Below are positions 33,276-41,963 of a DNA stretch of 64,000 nt, piece by piece. Source of the stretch: an uncultured Alphaproteobacteria bacterium (GTDB taxonomy: Bacteria > Pseudomonadota > Alphaproteobacteria > Caulobacterales > Caulobacteraceae). The first letter of the stretch is position 1. Every line of letters starts with the position of its first letter. The notes under the pieces were generated by a model. It saw only the letters and a program-made list of their open reading frames with translations. It ran no database searches and was not told where the DNA came from. The position numbers and the translations under genes were made by a program. The stretch spans positions 62,001 through 126,000 of the forward strand of contig CALETE010000011.1 of NCBI GenBank assembly GCA_937920085.1. The letters run 5' to 3'.

Positions 33276-35113
33276 TCTGCGGCCTCCGGAACAGGGGAAC
33301 GTGGCGCTGTGGCACCAAGGCGGGTGCCGATTTCGGCAGCGATGAAGCGGGCGGTGATGGGCGTGCCATCAAAGTGCAACACCGGGGGCAACTTCGCCGG
33401 ATCCACATCCCCTTCGTTGACGATCAAGGTACGGAGCTGGGCGTCCCGGTTCTGCTCAACCACAAAGACCCGGTCGTGGGCGGCGATAAAGTCATAGACC
33501 TCGTCGCTGAAGGGAAAACCCCGAACCCGAAGGGCGTCCAGATGCAGGCCCTTGGACGCCAAGATCTCAAGAGCCTCGTGCATGGCGGGGGTGGTGGATC
33601 CGAAATAGATCACGCCGGTCCGGGTGGCGGTCTTGGATTTCCTCAGCTCAGGGGCCGGGATCAGCGACTTTGCCGTCTCGAACTTCCGCAACAGACGCTG
33701 CATATTGTCCACATAAACATGCCCCTCTTCACTATAGCGGGCATAGGGGTTCCGTGAGGTGCCCCGGGTAAAATAGGCCCCCTTCGAGGGGTGGACACCT
33801 GGATAGGTACGATAGGGTATCCCGTCGCCGTCCACATCCTTATAGCGGCCAAAATCGACCCCGGATTCAAGGTCCTCATAGGTCATGACCTTGCCTCGAT
33901 CGAGGTTGCGCCTGTCGTCCCACTTAAAGGGCTCGGTCAGCCACTCGTTCATGCCAATGTCCAGATCGAGCATGACAAAGACGGTCGTCTGCAGCCGATC
34001 GGAAAGATCAAAGGCCAGGGCGCCCATCTCGAAGCACTCACCGGGATCCTGCGGCAAAAGCATGGGATGCTTGGTGTCGCCATGTCCTGCATAGGCCGCG
34101 CTAATCAGGTCGGCCTGTTGGGTGCGGGTGGGCATGCCTGTCGAGGGCCCACCCCTCTGAACATCCATGATAACCGCTGGAATTTCTGCGAAATAGGAAA
34201 GCCCGATAAACTCGGTCATCAGGGAGATGCCGGGGCCAGACGTAGCCGTAAAGGCCCGCGCACCATTCCAGCCGGCTCCAATGACAATGCCAATCGAGGC
34301 GATTTCATCCTCAGCCTGGACAATCGCGTATTTGGCCTGACCCGTTTCCGCGTCTATCCGGAACTCAGCGCAGTAATCGGTAAAGGCCTCAACCACAGAG
34401 GTTGAGGGAGTAATGGGATACCAGGCGCACACGGTGGCACCGCCGTAGACTGCGCCGAGCGCTGCCGCCGAATTGCCCTCAACATAGATCCTGTCGCCCA
34501 CAGCGTCCGCGCGACGGACTTGCAATCCAAGGGGTGTGAGATTTGTCCTTACATAGTCTCGGCCCAAGTGCAGGGCGTCGACATTGGCTTTGATGAGACG
34601 CTCCTTGCCGGCAAACTGCTCGGCCAGCAGGGTTTCAATGACCTCAATTTCAATGCCCAGCAGGGCCGCCAAGGCGCCCACATAGATGATATTCTTGAAG
34701 AGCTGCCGCTCCCGAGGCACCGAATAGACCTCATTGCAGATCCGGGTCAGGGGAACGCCCACCACGGTGATATCATCCCGAAACTTGCTCTCGGGCAGGA
34801 CCTTGGTGGAGTCATAGAACAGATAGCCCCCCGACTCGATCTCAGCGATGTCGCGATCCCAGGTCTGTGGATTCATGGCGACCATCAGGTCGACGCCTCC
34901 CCGTCGCCCCAAATGGCCGTCGCCGGTGACCCGAACCTCATACCAGGTCGGAAGGCCCTGAATATTGGAGGGGAAGATATTCCGCGCCGCAACGGGCACG
35001 CCCATCCGAAGCACGGACTTGGCAAACATGGAGTTGGCGCTGGCCGACCCCGAACCGTTCACATTGGCGAACTTGACGACAAAGTCGTTGGTGAGGTTCA
35101 GCGAGCCTGACAT
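33272..35113 (-). CDS. korA: 2-oxoacid:ferredoxin oxidoreductase alpha subunit with fused gamma domain
   Basis: 613-aa subunit: the gamma domain is at about 1-190 (VNGSGSASANSMFAKSV; DLMVAMNPQTW), followed by the alpha domain from about 205 (GNSAAALGAVYGGATVCAWYP, ITPSTSVVEAF), the pyrimidine-binding part near 280-340 and a C-terminal CoA-binding region. The fused gamma-alpha layout matches KorA of two-subunit enzymes. The frame runs to 35203, but ATG 35113-35111 (MSGSLNLTNDF) fits the domain and overlaps the end of the upstream flavoprotein gene by 16 nt. Electrons are presumably passed to the ferredoxin-like domains of that flavoprotein. Confidence 0.85.
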   Translation of the reverse strand: MSGSLNLTNDFVVKFANVNGSGSASANSMFAKSVLRMGVPVAARNIFPSNIQGLPTWYEVRVTGDGHLGRRGGVDLMVAMNPQTWDRDIAEIESGGYLFYDSTKVLPESKFRDDITVVGVPLTRICNEVYSVPRERQLFKNIIYVGALAALLGIEIEVIETLLAEQFAGKERLIKANVDALHLGRDYVRTNLTPLGLQVRRADAVGDRIYVEGNSAAALGAVYGGATVCAWYPITPSTSVVEAFTDYCAEFRIDAETGQAKYAIVQAEDEIASIGIVIGAGWNGARAFTATSGPGISLMTEFIGLSYFAEIPAVIMDVQRGGPSTGMPTRTQQADLISAAYAGHGDTKHPMLLPQDPGECFEMGALAFDLSDRLQTTVFVMLDLDIGMNEWLTEPFKWDDRRNLDRGKVMTYEDLESGVDFGRYKDVDGDGIPYRTYPGVHPSKGAYFTRGTSRNPYARYSEEGHVYVDNMQRLLRKFETAKSLIPAPELRKSKTATRTGVIYFGSTTPAMHEALEILASKGLHLDALRVRGFPFSDEVYDFIAAHDRVFVVEQNRDAQLRTLIVNEGDVDPAKLPPVLHFDGTPITARFIAAEIGTRLGATAPRSPVPEAAE

Positions 35114-37044
35114 GCGCCGCCTCCCGTCATTGAAGTGGCGTGGGTCATTTCCAGGGTGAATCTCTGCATATCCCAGGCGCCTGTGGGGCAGCGCTCCGCA
35201 CAAAGCCCGCAGTGCAGACAGACGTCTTCGTCCTTCACCATCACCCGGCCGGTTTTCAGCTGTTTGGAGACCAGAAGATCCTGGTCAGGGTGCAGAGACG
35301 GCGCCTTGAGCCGTCCCCGGAGATCCTCTTCGTCGCCATCTTCCGTGAAGGTAATGCAGTCGACGGGGCAGATATCCACGCAGGCATCGCATTCGATGCA
35401 GAGGGGCTCTGCAAACACGGTTTGGACATCGCAGTTTAGGCAGCGCTGCGCCTCAGCAAATCCGAGCTTGGCATCAAAGCCCAACTCGACCTCCAGCCGA
35501 ACATCCTTGAGGGACTCGACCTTATCCCGCTGAGGCACCCGGAAACGGGCGTCATTGGAAACGTCATTGTCATAGCTCCACTCGTGAATGCCCATCTTCT
35601 GGGAGGTGAGGGAGAAGCCTGGCGGAGGTCGGTCATGGACGTCCTCACCCTGGCAATAGCGATGGATAGAGACGGCCGCGTCATGGCCCTGGGCCACCGC
35701 CCAGATGATATTCTTAGGCCCAAAGGCGGCGTCGCCACCGAAGAAGACGCCGGGCCGGGTCGACTGGAAGGTGACCTCATCAACCTTGGGCATGCCCCAT
35801 TCGTCAAAATCGAGACCAATGTCGCGCTCGATCCAGGGGAAGGCGTTTTCCTGACCGACAGCCACGAGGACGTCGTCACAGAGAATGTGCTCGTCGGGCT
35901 CTCCCGAAGCCACCAGACGGCGGCGGCCCTTGTCGTCGTATTGCGCTTCAACAACTTCGAAGACGACCCCTGTCAGCTTCCCGTTCTCGTGGGTGAAGGC
36001 CTTGGGCACCCGGAAGTTCAGGATCGGGATGTCCTCATGAAGGGCGTCTTCCTTCTCCCAAGGGCTTGCCTTCATTTCCTCAAAGCCAGAGCGCACCACC
36101 ACCTTAACGTCTTCGCCGCCGAGACGGCGGGAGGTGCGGCAGCAGTCCATGGCCGTATTGCCGCCGCCAAGGACGATGACCCGGCGACCAATCTTCTCGA
36201 TGTGGCCGAAGGAGACGCTGGAGAGCCAATCAATACCGATATGGATGTTCGCCGCCGCCTCGGTACGTCCCGGCAGGTCGAGGTCGCGGCCTCGCGGCGC
36301 GCCGGTTCCGATGAAGACCGCATCATAGGTCTCGGCCAGCAGGTCCTTGAGGCTGTCGACACTCTGACCGAGGCGGACGTCCATGCCCAGGCCGGTGATG
36401 TAGCCGACCTCTTCGTCAATCACCTCTTCCGGCAGACGGAAGCGCGGGATTTGGCTGCGGATCATGCCGCCAGCCTTAGCGTCGCGATCATAGACCACGA
36501 GGTCATAGCCCAGGGGAGCAAGGTCCCGAGCCACAGTCAGGGCCGCTGGACCAGCGCCGACCAGTGCGACGCGCTTGCCGTTTCGATTTGCAGCAGGGGG
36601 CGGCAGGCGGCCGGAGATATCGTCCTTATTATCCGCAGCGACACGCTTGAGCCGGCAGATTGCGACAGGTTCGTCTTCTACGCGACCCCGACGGCAGGCC
36701 GGCTCGCAGGGGCGATCACAGGTCCGCCCGAGAACGCCTGGAAAGACGTTGGACTTCCAGTTGATCATGTAGGCGTCTGAGTAGCGGCCCTCGGCGATAA
36801 GCCGGATGTATTCCGGAACTGGCGTGTGAGCGGGACAGGCCCACTGACAATCTACGACCTTGTGATAATAATCCGGTCCATCGGTACGCGTGGGAAGCAA
36901 AGTGCATCTCTCCCTAGGATCGCCAAAACGTTTCGAGCCAGCCGAAGATTTCCGTTGATCGGAAATTCGACGGTCTGGCCTCTGGCGAGGTTCCCCGTAA
37001 CTAAAGGCCGTTCTTCGATCCGAGCCAAGACGCTTTTTGGCCAA
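35098..37044 (-). CDS. GltD-like FAD/NAD(P) oxidoreductase with 4Fe-4S ferredoxin domains
   Basis: 648-aa multidomain electron-transfer flavoprotein. The N-terminal Fer4_20-type region has Cys66, Cys70, Cys109, Cys113 and Cys117. FAD motif GAGPAALTVA near 161-170 and NAD(P) motif GGGNTAMDC near 298-306 follow. Two C-terminal 4Fe-4S motifs (CIECDACVDICP and CLHCGLCAERCP) lie near 555-625. It is expected to link the KorAB complex to NAD(P)H, as GltD-like subunits do in other oxidoreductases. The start is TTG 37044; the first 45 residues are basic and low-complexity, so a later start is possible. First gene of the minus-strand run of seven. Confidence 0.83.
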   Translation of the reverse strand: MAKKRLGSDRRTAFSYGEPRQRPDRRISDQRKSSAGSKRFGDPRERCTLLPTRTDGPDYYHKVVDCQWACPAHTPVPEYIRLIAEGRYSDAYMINWKSNVFPGVLGRTCDRPCEPACRRGRVEDEPVAICRLKRVAADNKDDISGRLPPPAANRNGKRVALVGAGPAALTVARDLAPLGYDLVVYDRDAKAGGMIRSQIPRFRLPEEVIDEEVGYITGLGMDVRLGQSVDSLKDLLAETYDAVFIGTGAPRGRDLDLPGRTEAAANIHIGIDWLSSVSFGHIEKIGRRVIVLGGGNTAMDCCRTSRRLGGEDVKVVVRSGFEEMKASPWEKEDALHEDIPILNFRVPKAFTHENGKLTGVVFEVVEAQYDDKGRRRLVASGEPDEHILCDDVLVAVGQENAFPWIERDIGLDFDEWGMPKVDEVTFQSTRPGVFFGGDAAFGPKNIIWAVAQGHDAAVSIHRYCQGEDVHDRPPPGFSLTSQKMGIHEWSYDNDVSNDARFRVPQRDKVESLKDVRLEVELGFDAKLGFAEAQRCLNCDVQTVFAEPLCIECDACVDICPVDCITFTEDGDEEDLRGRLKAPSLHPDQDLLVSKQLKTGRVMVKDEDVCLHCGLCAERCPTGAWDMQRFTLEMTHATSMTGGGACQAR

Positions 37045-37143
37045 TTGGCTTCGTCACGCGCGAAAACTTGTCGTGGTCAACAGTCTGTGAACACCGGACC
37101 ACGGGTCTTTTCGAGAGGATTAACAAATCGTAAGCTTTCTCGT

Positions 37144-37160
37144 CCTCTGAAATTCAGAGG
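37144..37160. promoter_or_regulatory. 17-nt inverted repeat upstream of small ORF
   Basis: CCTCTGAA-A-TTCAGAGG, perfect 8-bp arms with one central base. It lies 22 nt before the ATG of the 51-residue ORF and 100 nt before the GltD-like gene start on the other strand. It could be an operator for either gene, or a 5' UTR hairpin; there is no T-run, so it is not a terminator. Confidence 0.45.
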
Positions 37161-37182
37161 TTGGAATTCGGGAGTCACATCA

Positions 37183-37338
37183 ATGCCCTCGCCTTTCGAA
37201 ATACCCGCGGACACCACCTCAGAGCTTTACGACGCCATCCCGTCGCCTTTCGAAGGTCACGATGATGATCTCGAAATCAATTTACGACGCGCAGCAGCCG
37301 AAAATGCTGAAGCCCTGAGATTAGCCCGGGCCCTGTAA
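37183..37338 (+). CDS. Small hypothetical protein, 51 aa
   Basis: Start ATG 37183 is preceded by CGGGAG (37169-37174) at 8-nt spacing, a good ribosome-binding site. The protein is acidic and contains the pentapeptide PSPFE twice (residues 2-6 and 20-24), then GHDDDLEINLRRAAAENAEALRLARAL, a likely single helix. No family recognised. It is divergent from the GltD-like gene and 65 nt upstream of the aldo-keto reductase start. It could be a real small protein or a leader; a longer frame reaching back to 36826 is an overlap with the flavoprotein gene. Confidence 0.5.
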   Translation: MPSPFEIPADTTSELYDAIPSPFEGHDDDLEINLRRAAAENAEALRLARAL

Positions 37339-37403
37339 TCTGGCTGGACCCGGATCAACAAGGTTCTATGCTGGCCAGAGATAATGACTCTGGGGACCTG
37401 GGC

Positions 37404-38339
37404 ATGGAACTTCGTCGTCTTGGAACTAGTGGCCTAAAGGTCAGCGCAGTCGGCTTGGGCTGCAACAATTTTGGCATGCGGATAGATCAGGCCCAAACCC
37501 TGGCGGTCGTTGACGCGGCCCTAGACGCCGGCATCACGCTCTTTGACACAGCCGACATTTACGGCGGCTCAAAATCAGAGGTCTTTCTTGGGGAAGCGCT
37601 CAAGGGGCGGCGCGAAAAGGCCGTCATTGCCACGAAGTTCGCCAATCCCATGGGCAAGGGAGCCTACAGCCGGGGCGGGTCGCGCCGCTACATTGTCTCC
37701 GCCGTCGAAGCCAGCCTGAAGCGGCTACAGACGGACCATATTGATCTCTATCAAATGCATGTTCCCGACGCCGACACCCCCATCGAAGAGACCCTTCGCG
37801 CCCTTGACGACCTGGTGCGGGACGGCAAGGTCTTGTACCTGGGCAACTCAAATTTTTCTGGCTGGCAGATCGCAGACGCCGAATGGATATCTCGCACTTC
37901 GAAGCTTGACCGGTTCGTGAGTGCCCAGAACCTGTTCAGCCTGCTTGAGCGCGGTGCCACCAAGGACGTTCTGCCGGCCTGCGAACACTTCGGTCTGGGC
38001 TTCCTGCCCTTCTTCCCCCTGGCTTCAGGTTTGCTGACAGGGAAATACAAGCGCGGTGAAGCTGCCCCAGAAGGCACCCGCCTTGCTGCCTGGGGGGCTC
38101 AAGGTCAGGCTGCGCTGAATGACCGCAATCTGGACCGGGTTGAAAAGTTGGAGGCTTGGGCCACCGACAAGGGCCACACACTCCTGGAGCTAGCCTTTGC
38201 TTGGCTGCTGGCACACCCGGCGGTGTCATCGGTCATTGCGGGCGCGACAAGTCCGGCACAGGTGCTCGCCAACGCCGCCGCAGCCAACTGGACCCTCTCA
38301 GCCCAAGACCGCGACGACGTGACGAAGCTGATCAGTTAG
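37404..38339 (+). CDS. Aldo/keto reductase
   Basis: NADPH-dependent aldo-keto reductase, 311 aa, (beta/alpha)8 barrel. Catalytic tetrad visible: Asp48 (LFDTAD), Tyr53 (IYGGS), Lys78 (IATKF) and His119 (YQMHV). The start MELRRLGTSGLKVSAVGLG is the family N-terminus, with GGGGA-like purines 8 nt upstream; an ATG at 37368 would add 12 residues. The opening resembles the YajO/IolS-type branch. Substrate unknown. Its stop shares TTAG (38336-38339) with the convergent RidA gene. Confidence 0.88.
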   Translation: MELRRLGTSGLKVSAVGLGCNNFGMRIDQAQTLAVVDAALDAGITLFDTADIYGGSKSEVFLGEALKGRREKAVIATKFANPMGKGAYSRGGSRRYIVSAVEASLKRLQTDHIDLYQMHVPDADTPIEETLRALDDLVRDGKVLYLGNSNFSGWQIADAEWISRTSKLDRFVSAQNLFSLLERGATKDVLPACEHFGLGFLPFFPLASGLLTGKYKRGEAAPEGTRLAAWGAQGQAALNDRNLDRVEKLEAWATDKGHTLLELAFAWLLAHPAVSSVIAGATSPAQVLANAAAANWTLSAQDRDDVTKLIS

Positions 38340-38824
38340 GGCTTTTTAGCGGCCTGAACTTCTATCTCGGCCAGCATGCCGGGGGCGACTAGAGCAGCGA
38401 CCTGAACCGTCACCCGGGCCGGCTTATTGGGCTGGTCCTTGGTGCCGAAGTACTGGCCATAGGCTTCCATCATGCCGGCGAAATCCATCTTCCCGCCCTT
38501 GGCTGGATCGCCCACCAGATAGACCCGCATCATGGTGACATCGCCCATGGTCAAGCCCTGGGCGGTCAGCAGGTCCTGGATTTTCTTCATAATGCCCAAA
38601 GTCTGGGTCTTGGTGTCACCAAACTCGGGGGGTGTTCCTGCTGGAGCACCGGCATTGATCGGCGGCGGTGTCTGGCCGCTGACATAGACGATGCCGTATC
38701 CAGGGGGCACGACGGTCGCCGAAGCGATGGCTGCAGCAGGAGGCCCAACATGAATGACTTGGGCTATGGCAGGTGCCCCGAAGGCGAGAGGGACCATGCT
38801 GAGAAGTGCGGGCAGTAAGCGCAT
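38336..38824 (-). CDS. Exported RidA/YjgF-family protein
   Basis: 162-aa RidA-fold protein with an N-terminal signal peptide (LPALLSMVPLAFGAPAIAQ), so probably periplasmic, unlike cytoplasmic RidA enamine deaminase. Family segments: VYVSGQTPP near 46-54, KIQDLLTAQGLTMGDVTMMRVYL near 80-102, and a C-terminal PARVTVQVAALVAPGMLAEIEVQA. The usual catalytic Arg context near the end (RxxV) is seen as ARVTVQV. Exported RidA paralogues are common in Caulobacterales; role unknown. Confidence 0.8.
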   Translation of the reverse strand: MRLLPALLSMVPLAFGAPAIAQVIHVGPPAAAIASATVVPPGYGIVYVSGQTPPPINAGAPAGTPPEFGDTKTQTLGIMKKIQDLLTAQGLTMGDVTMMRVYLVGDPAKGGKMDFAGMMEAYGQYFGTKDQPNKPARVTVQVAALVAPGMLAEIEVQAAKKP

Positions 38825-39405
38825 TAGGAACTCCGTATTTTGGATGTGTCAGGGGCGGTTGCGCCATGGGAAGCCTAAGAGGTCCATGAGCGAGGCCACT
38901 GGGCATAGAGGCCCAACGGCTGCCGCTCGAATATCCAGCGCAACGCCATCTTTTTAGTCGTCGGAAGGCTATAGTTTGGGCAGGTTTTCGCAACGGCACC
39001 AGCATTAAACTTAGCCTTAACCGCACCCCTCCGAGCGATCGTCCCGCCCGCCGCAATGTTTCAATGCTGATATTTTTAGCATGAAACGGCTGATTTTTTG
39101 GCCAATCCAGCTTTTTGCGCCGCAGCAAGCTTTGGACATTGACCCGGAACCCACCTGAGAGAACCGTCAGTCATCGGTCGGATGATCCTGCCATCTAAGG
39201 AAAGGTCTTCCGTACGAAAGACAGGTTTTCGAAGTGTGATACTGAATTGTTGCGGCGCATCAATTCAGGTCAAACCAGTTGAGTTATCTGAATAAAATTC
39301 AGATGCTGCTCAATTCCTTCAGAAACTGGTCCGAAATCACACCTTGGTCTCGATGTGAGGCCAAACAACACGAAATCGACCGGAAAGGTCGGCGGTAGAG
39401 GGGCT
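38825..39405. other. 581-nt intergenic region before the TonB receptor
   Basis: No credible gene. It separates the divergent RidA and TonB-receptor genes and probably contains a regulated promoter for the receptor. The only clear structure is the inverted repeat at 39286-39304. I looked for riboswitch-like conserved boxes (cobalamin, TPP) and saw none that I could support. Confidence 0.45.
39286..39304. promoter_or_regulatory. Inverted repeat upstream of TonB-dependent receptor
   Basis: ATCTGAAT-AAA-ATTCAGAT: perfect 8-bp arms with a 3-nt centre, 102 nt before the receptor start. Size and symmetry fit an operator for a dimeric regulator. The inner TGAAT/ATTCA arms share TGAA/TTCA with the repeat at 37144-37160, but spacing differs. 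Which protein binds is unknown. Confidence 0.45.
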
Positions 39406-41904
39406 ATGATGACTCAAATAAACAAACTTAAACTGGTAAGTGGCGCATCCTTAGCAGGATTTATGCTGCTGGCTGGCCACGCGCTCGCTGCCGACGCTGC
39501 AGCACCCGCGGGTACCGTGGACGAAGTGATTGTCACTGGCACCCGGCAAACAGGTCTGAAAGTGGAAGACAGCCCGGCACCTGTCACGGTTGTCGGCGTT
39601 GCCGCCCTTCAACAGACCGGTCAGACCGATCTACGCATAGGATTGGCGAATGTTGTGCCATCTTTCACCGCCCAGGCCTTCGGTGGTGACACTGCCAACC
39701 TAACCCTGTCCGCCCGTCTTCGCGGCCTCTCGCCAAACCATGCTCTGGTTCTGGTGAACGGCAAGCGCCGGCACACCACAGCCAACCTCGCCGTCCTCGG
39801 TGGTGCCTTCCAGGGCGGCGCATCAGCCGACCTGAACTTCATCCCAATGGCTTCGATTGATCACATCGAAGTGCTGCTGGAAGGCGCAGCCGCCCAGTAC
39901 GGCACCGACGCCATCGCTGGCGTTATCAACATCATCCAGAAGAAGAACGCCTCGGGCGGCGAACTGGCCATTTCTGGTGGGCAATACATTGATGAAGGCG
40001 GCCTGACCGCAGACATCACTGGCAATATCGGCATCGAGCCGGTTGAAAACGCCTATCTGAATTTGACCTTTGAGTCGAAGTATCACGACTTCAGCTTCCG
40101 CGGCGACGTGGACCCCCGCGTGCTCAGCACGCCTTACAACGGCGCGTCCAGCAACCGTTTGGGGAACTATCCAGGCATCGTAAATGCCTCTGATTATCCC
40201 TACATGAATAGGATCTCTGGGGATGCTGAGTATCGACTGAACACCGTGGCTTTCAACTCCGGCTATCATGTCTCCGACAGCCTGGACCTCTACACCTTCG
40301 GCACCTACGGCCATAAGATGGGCCAAGCCTATGAAAACTACCGGGTTCCCTCACGTGTGGTTGGTAAGAACGGCGTGCGGCCTCGTCCGCTTGGCTTCAG
40401 CCCCAAGGAATCCATCACTGAAGACGATTACGCCATCACCGGCGGCGCCAGCGGTGTTGTGAACGGCTGGAACTATGATGTCTCCACGACCTACGGCAAG
40501 GATACTGAGGCGGTAAACGTCTTAGACTCCTTCAATGCCTCGCTCTATGTCGACACCTCGACCGCCACCACCAACGGCTTCTCGCCCACGGACTTCCATG
40601 CCGGTGACTTCATCGCCAGCCAATGGACGACGACGGTCGACGTGTCCAAAGACTATGACGTTGGCATGGCCGGGCCTTTGACGGTCGCGTTCGGTGCTGA
40701 GTATCGTAAGGACACCTACGAAATTAAAGCTGGCGATGCTGGCTCGACCTATAAGGAAGGCTCTCAGTCCTATCCGGGCTTCCTGGCGACCGACGCCGGC
40801 AAGCACGACCGTAATAACCATGCCATCTATGTGGACCTTGCCGGCAAGCCGGTGGAGAAGCTGCAAGTGGATGCGGCCCTGCGCTATGAGAAGTTCAGCG
40901 ACTTTGGCGACACCACCGTGGCCAAGCTGACCGGCCGTTATGACTTCAACGATATGCTGGCCATTCGGTCGACGGCCTCGACGGGCTTCCGGGCTCCAAC
41001 TCTGGCGGAAGAGTTCTACTCTGCCACCAACGTGTCGCCGACCTCAGCCTTTGTTCAGCTTCCGCCGAACTCTGCCGCCGCCAAGCTGGTGGGCGTTAAT
41101 GGACTGAAGCCTGAAAAATCCACAAACTTCAGCGTCGGCTTCGTGGCGCACCCCATCGGTGGCCTGACTGCGACCTTGGATGTTTATCAGATCAAGATCG
41201 AAGACCGGATTGTCGGCTCCGGCTCCCTGTTCGGATCGGGCGGTGCGATCAACTCGCCATCCGTGACGGCGGCCATCAAGGCCAACGGCAATGTCCTGGA
41301 CTCGACTGTGACCCAGACCGGCATCAACATCTTCACCAACGGCCTGGACACCCGGACCCGCGGCGCTGACTTCGTGCTGACCTATGCGACAGCCCTGGAA
41401 AATTATGGTCGCATCGACTGGACCGCGACGGCGAACTTCACCGACACCAAGGTGACCAAGATCGCAAAGTCTCCCACCCAGCTCGCTGCCGGCGTGTCCC
41501 TGTTCGACAAGTCCTCCATCGCCTTCCTGGAAACTGCAGCACCCAAGTACAAGCTGACGGGCGGCGCTGTGTGGAACTGGTCGGGCCTGACGGTCAGCCT
41601 GAAGGAATCCTACTTCGGAAAATCCTCCAGCCTCGGCAGCTTTGACGGCGGGGTCTACTACAAGAACGAGATCAAGCCGACGGCCATCACGGACCTGGAC
41701 GTCAGCTATAAGGTCTTGAAGTCGGTGAAGGTGACCGTGGGTGCCAACAATCTGTTCAATAAGTACCCGAACAAGCTGAACCAGACCCTCCGGGATCTGT
41801 ACTTCAAGGCAAACCAGAACTCCTATGTGCCCCAGTACCCGTCCTTCTCGCCCTTTGGCATCAACGGCGGCTACTATTACGGCCGCATCGCTTACACTTT
41901 CTAG
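39406..41904 (+). CDS. TonB-dependent outer-membrane receptor
   Basis: 832-aa outer-membrane importer. Signal peptide LVSGASLAGFMLLAGHALA, then a TonB-box-like EVIVTGTR near residues 38-45. The plug domain (about 50-180) includes ARLRGLSPNHALVLVNGKR and VLLEGAAAQYGTDAIAGVIN, and the beta-barrel ends in Phe (GRIAYTF). Starts: GTG 39355 is open, but ATG 39406 or 39409 follow GAGG at good spacing and lead straight into the signal peptide. No neighbouring substrate genes reveal what it imports; size and sequence style fit the many Caulobacterales receptors for sugars or other organics. A strong terminator follows. Confidence 0.93.
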   Translation: MMTQINKLKLVSGASLAGFMLLAGHALAADAAAPAGTVDEVIVTGTRQTGLKVEDSPAPVTVVGVAALQQTGQTDLRIGLANVVPSFTAQAFGGDTANLTLSARLRGLSPNHALVLVNGKRRHTTANLAVLGGAFQGGASADLNFIPMASIDHIEVLLEGAAAQYGTDAIAGVINIIQKKNASGGELAISGGQYIDEGGLTADITGNIGIEPVENAYLNLTFESKYHDFSFRGDVDPRVLSTPYNGASSNRLGNYPGIVNASDYPYMNRISGDAEYRLNTVAFNSGYHVSDSLDLYTFGTYGHKMGQAYENYRVPSRVVGKNGVRPRPLGFSPKESITEDDYAITGGASGVVNGWNYDVSTTYGKDTEAVNVLDSFNASLYVDTSTATTNGFSPTDFHAGDFIASQWTTTVDVSKDYDVGMAGPLTVAFGAEYRKDTYEIKAGDAGSTYKEGSQSYPGFLATDAGKHDRNNHAIYVDLAGKPVEKLQVDAALRYEKFSDFGDTTVAKLTGRYDFNDMLAIRSTASTGFRAPTLAEEFYSATNVSPTSAFVQLPPNSAAAKLVGVNGLKPEKSTNFSVGFVAHPIGGLTATLDVYQIKIEDRIVGSGSLFGSGGAINSPSVTAAIKANGNVLDSTVTQTGINIFTNGLDTRTRGADFVLTYATALENYGRIDWTATANFTDTKVTKIAKSPTQLAAGVSLFDKSSIAFLETAAPKYKLTGGAVWNWSGLTVSLKESYFGKSSSLGSFDGGVYYKNEIKPTAITDLDVSYKVLKSVKVTVGANNLFNKYPNKLNQTLRDLYFKANQNSYVPQYPSFSPFGINGGYYYGRIAYTF

Positions 41905-41931
41905 ATCTCAAAATCTGGAAATTCCGAGGAA

Positions 41932-41958
41932 GGGCGGCTCGCGAGAGCCGCCCTTTTT
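41932..41958 (+). terminator. Rho-independent terminator after the TonB receptor
   Basis: GGGCGGCTC-GCGA-GAGCCGCCC: perfect 9-bp GC-rich stem with a tetraloop, followed by TTTTT (41954-41958), 28 nt after the receptor stop. The convergent GNAT gene ends just beyond it; on that strand there is only AA before GGG, so it is mainly a rightward terminator. Confidence 0.92.
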
Positions 41959-41963
41959 CATTT

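Noticed and set aside
35584..36780. 398-codon plus-strand open frame opposite the GltD-like gene
   Set aside because: Exact antisense of a well-supported flavoprotein with intact motifs; the open frame reflects GC-rich codon bias.
36826..37182. Upstream part of the 170-codon frame that ends with the 51-residue ORF
   Set aside because: Overlaps the flavoprotein gene antisense; the ribosome-binding site and ATG at 37183 mark the plausible start.
39406..41904. Idea that the TonB receptor is a cobalamin importer serving the LitR-like protein
   Set aside because: No cobalamin riboswitch is visible upstream and no transport genes are near; the receptor gives no specific BtuB signature.
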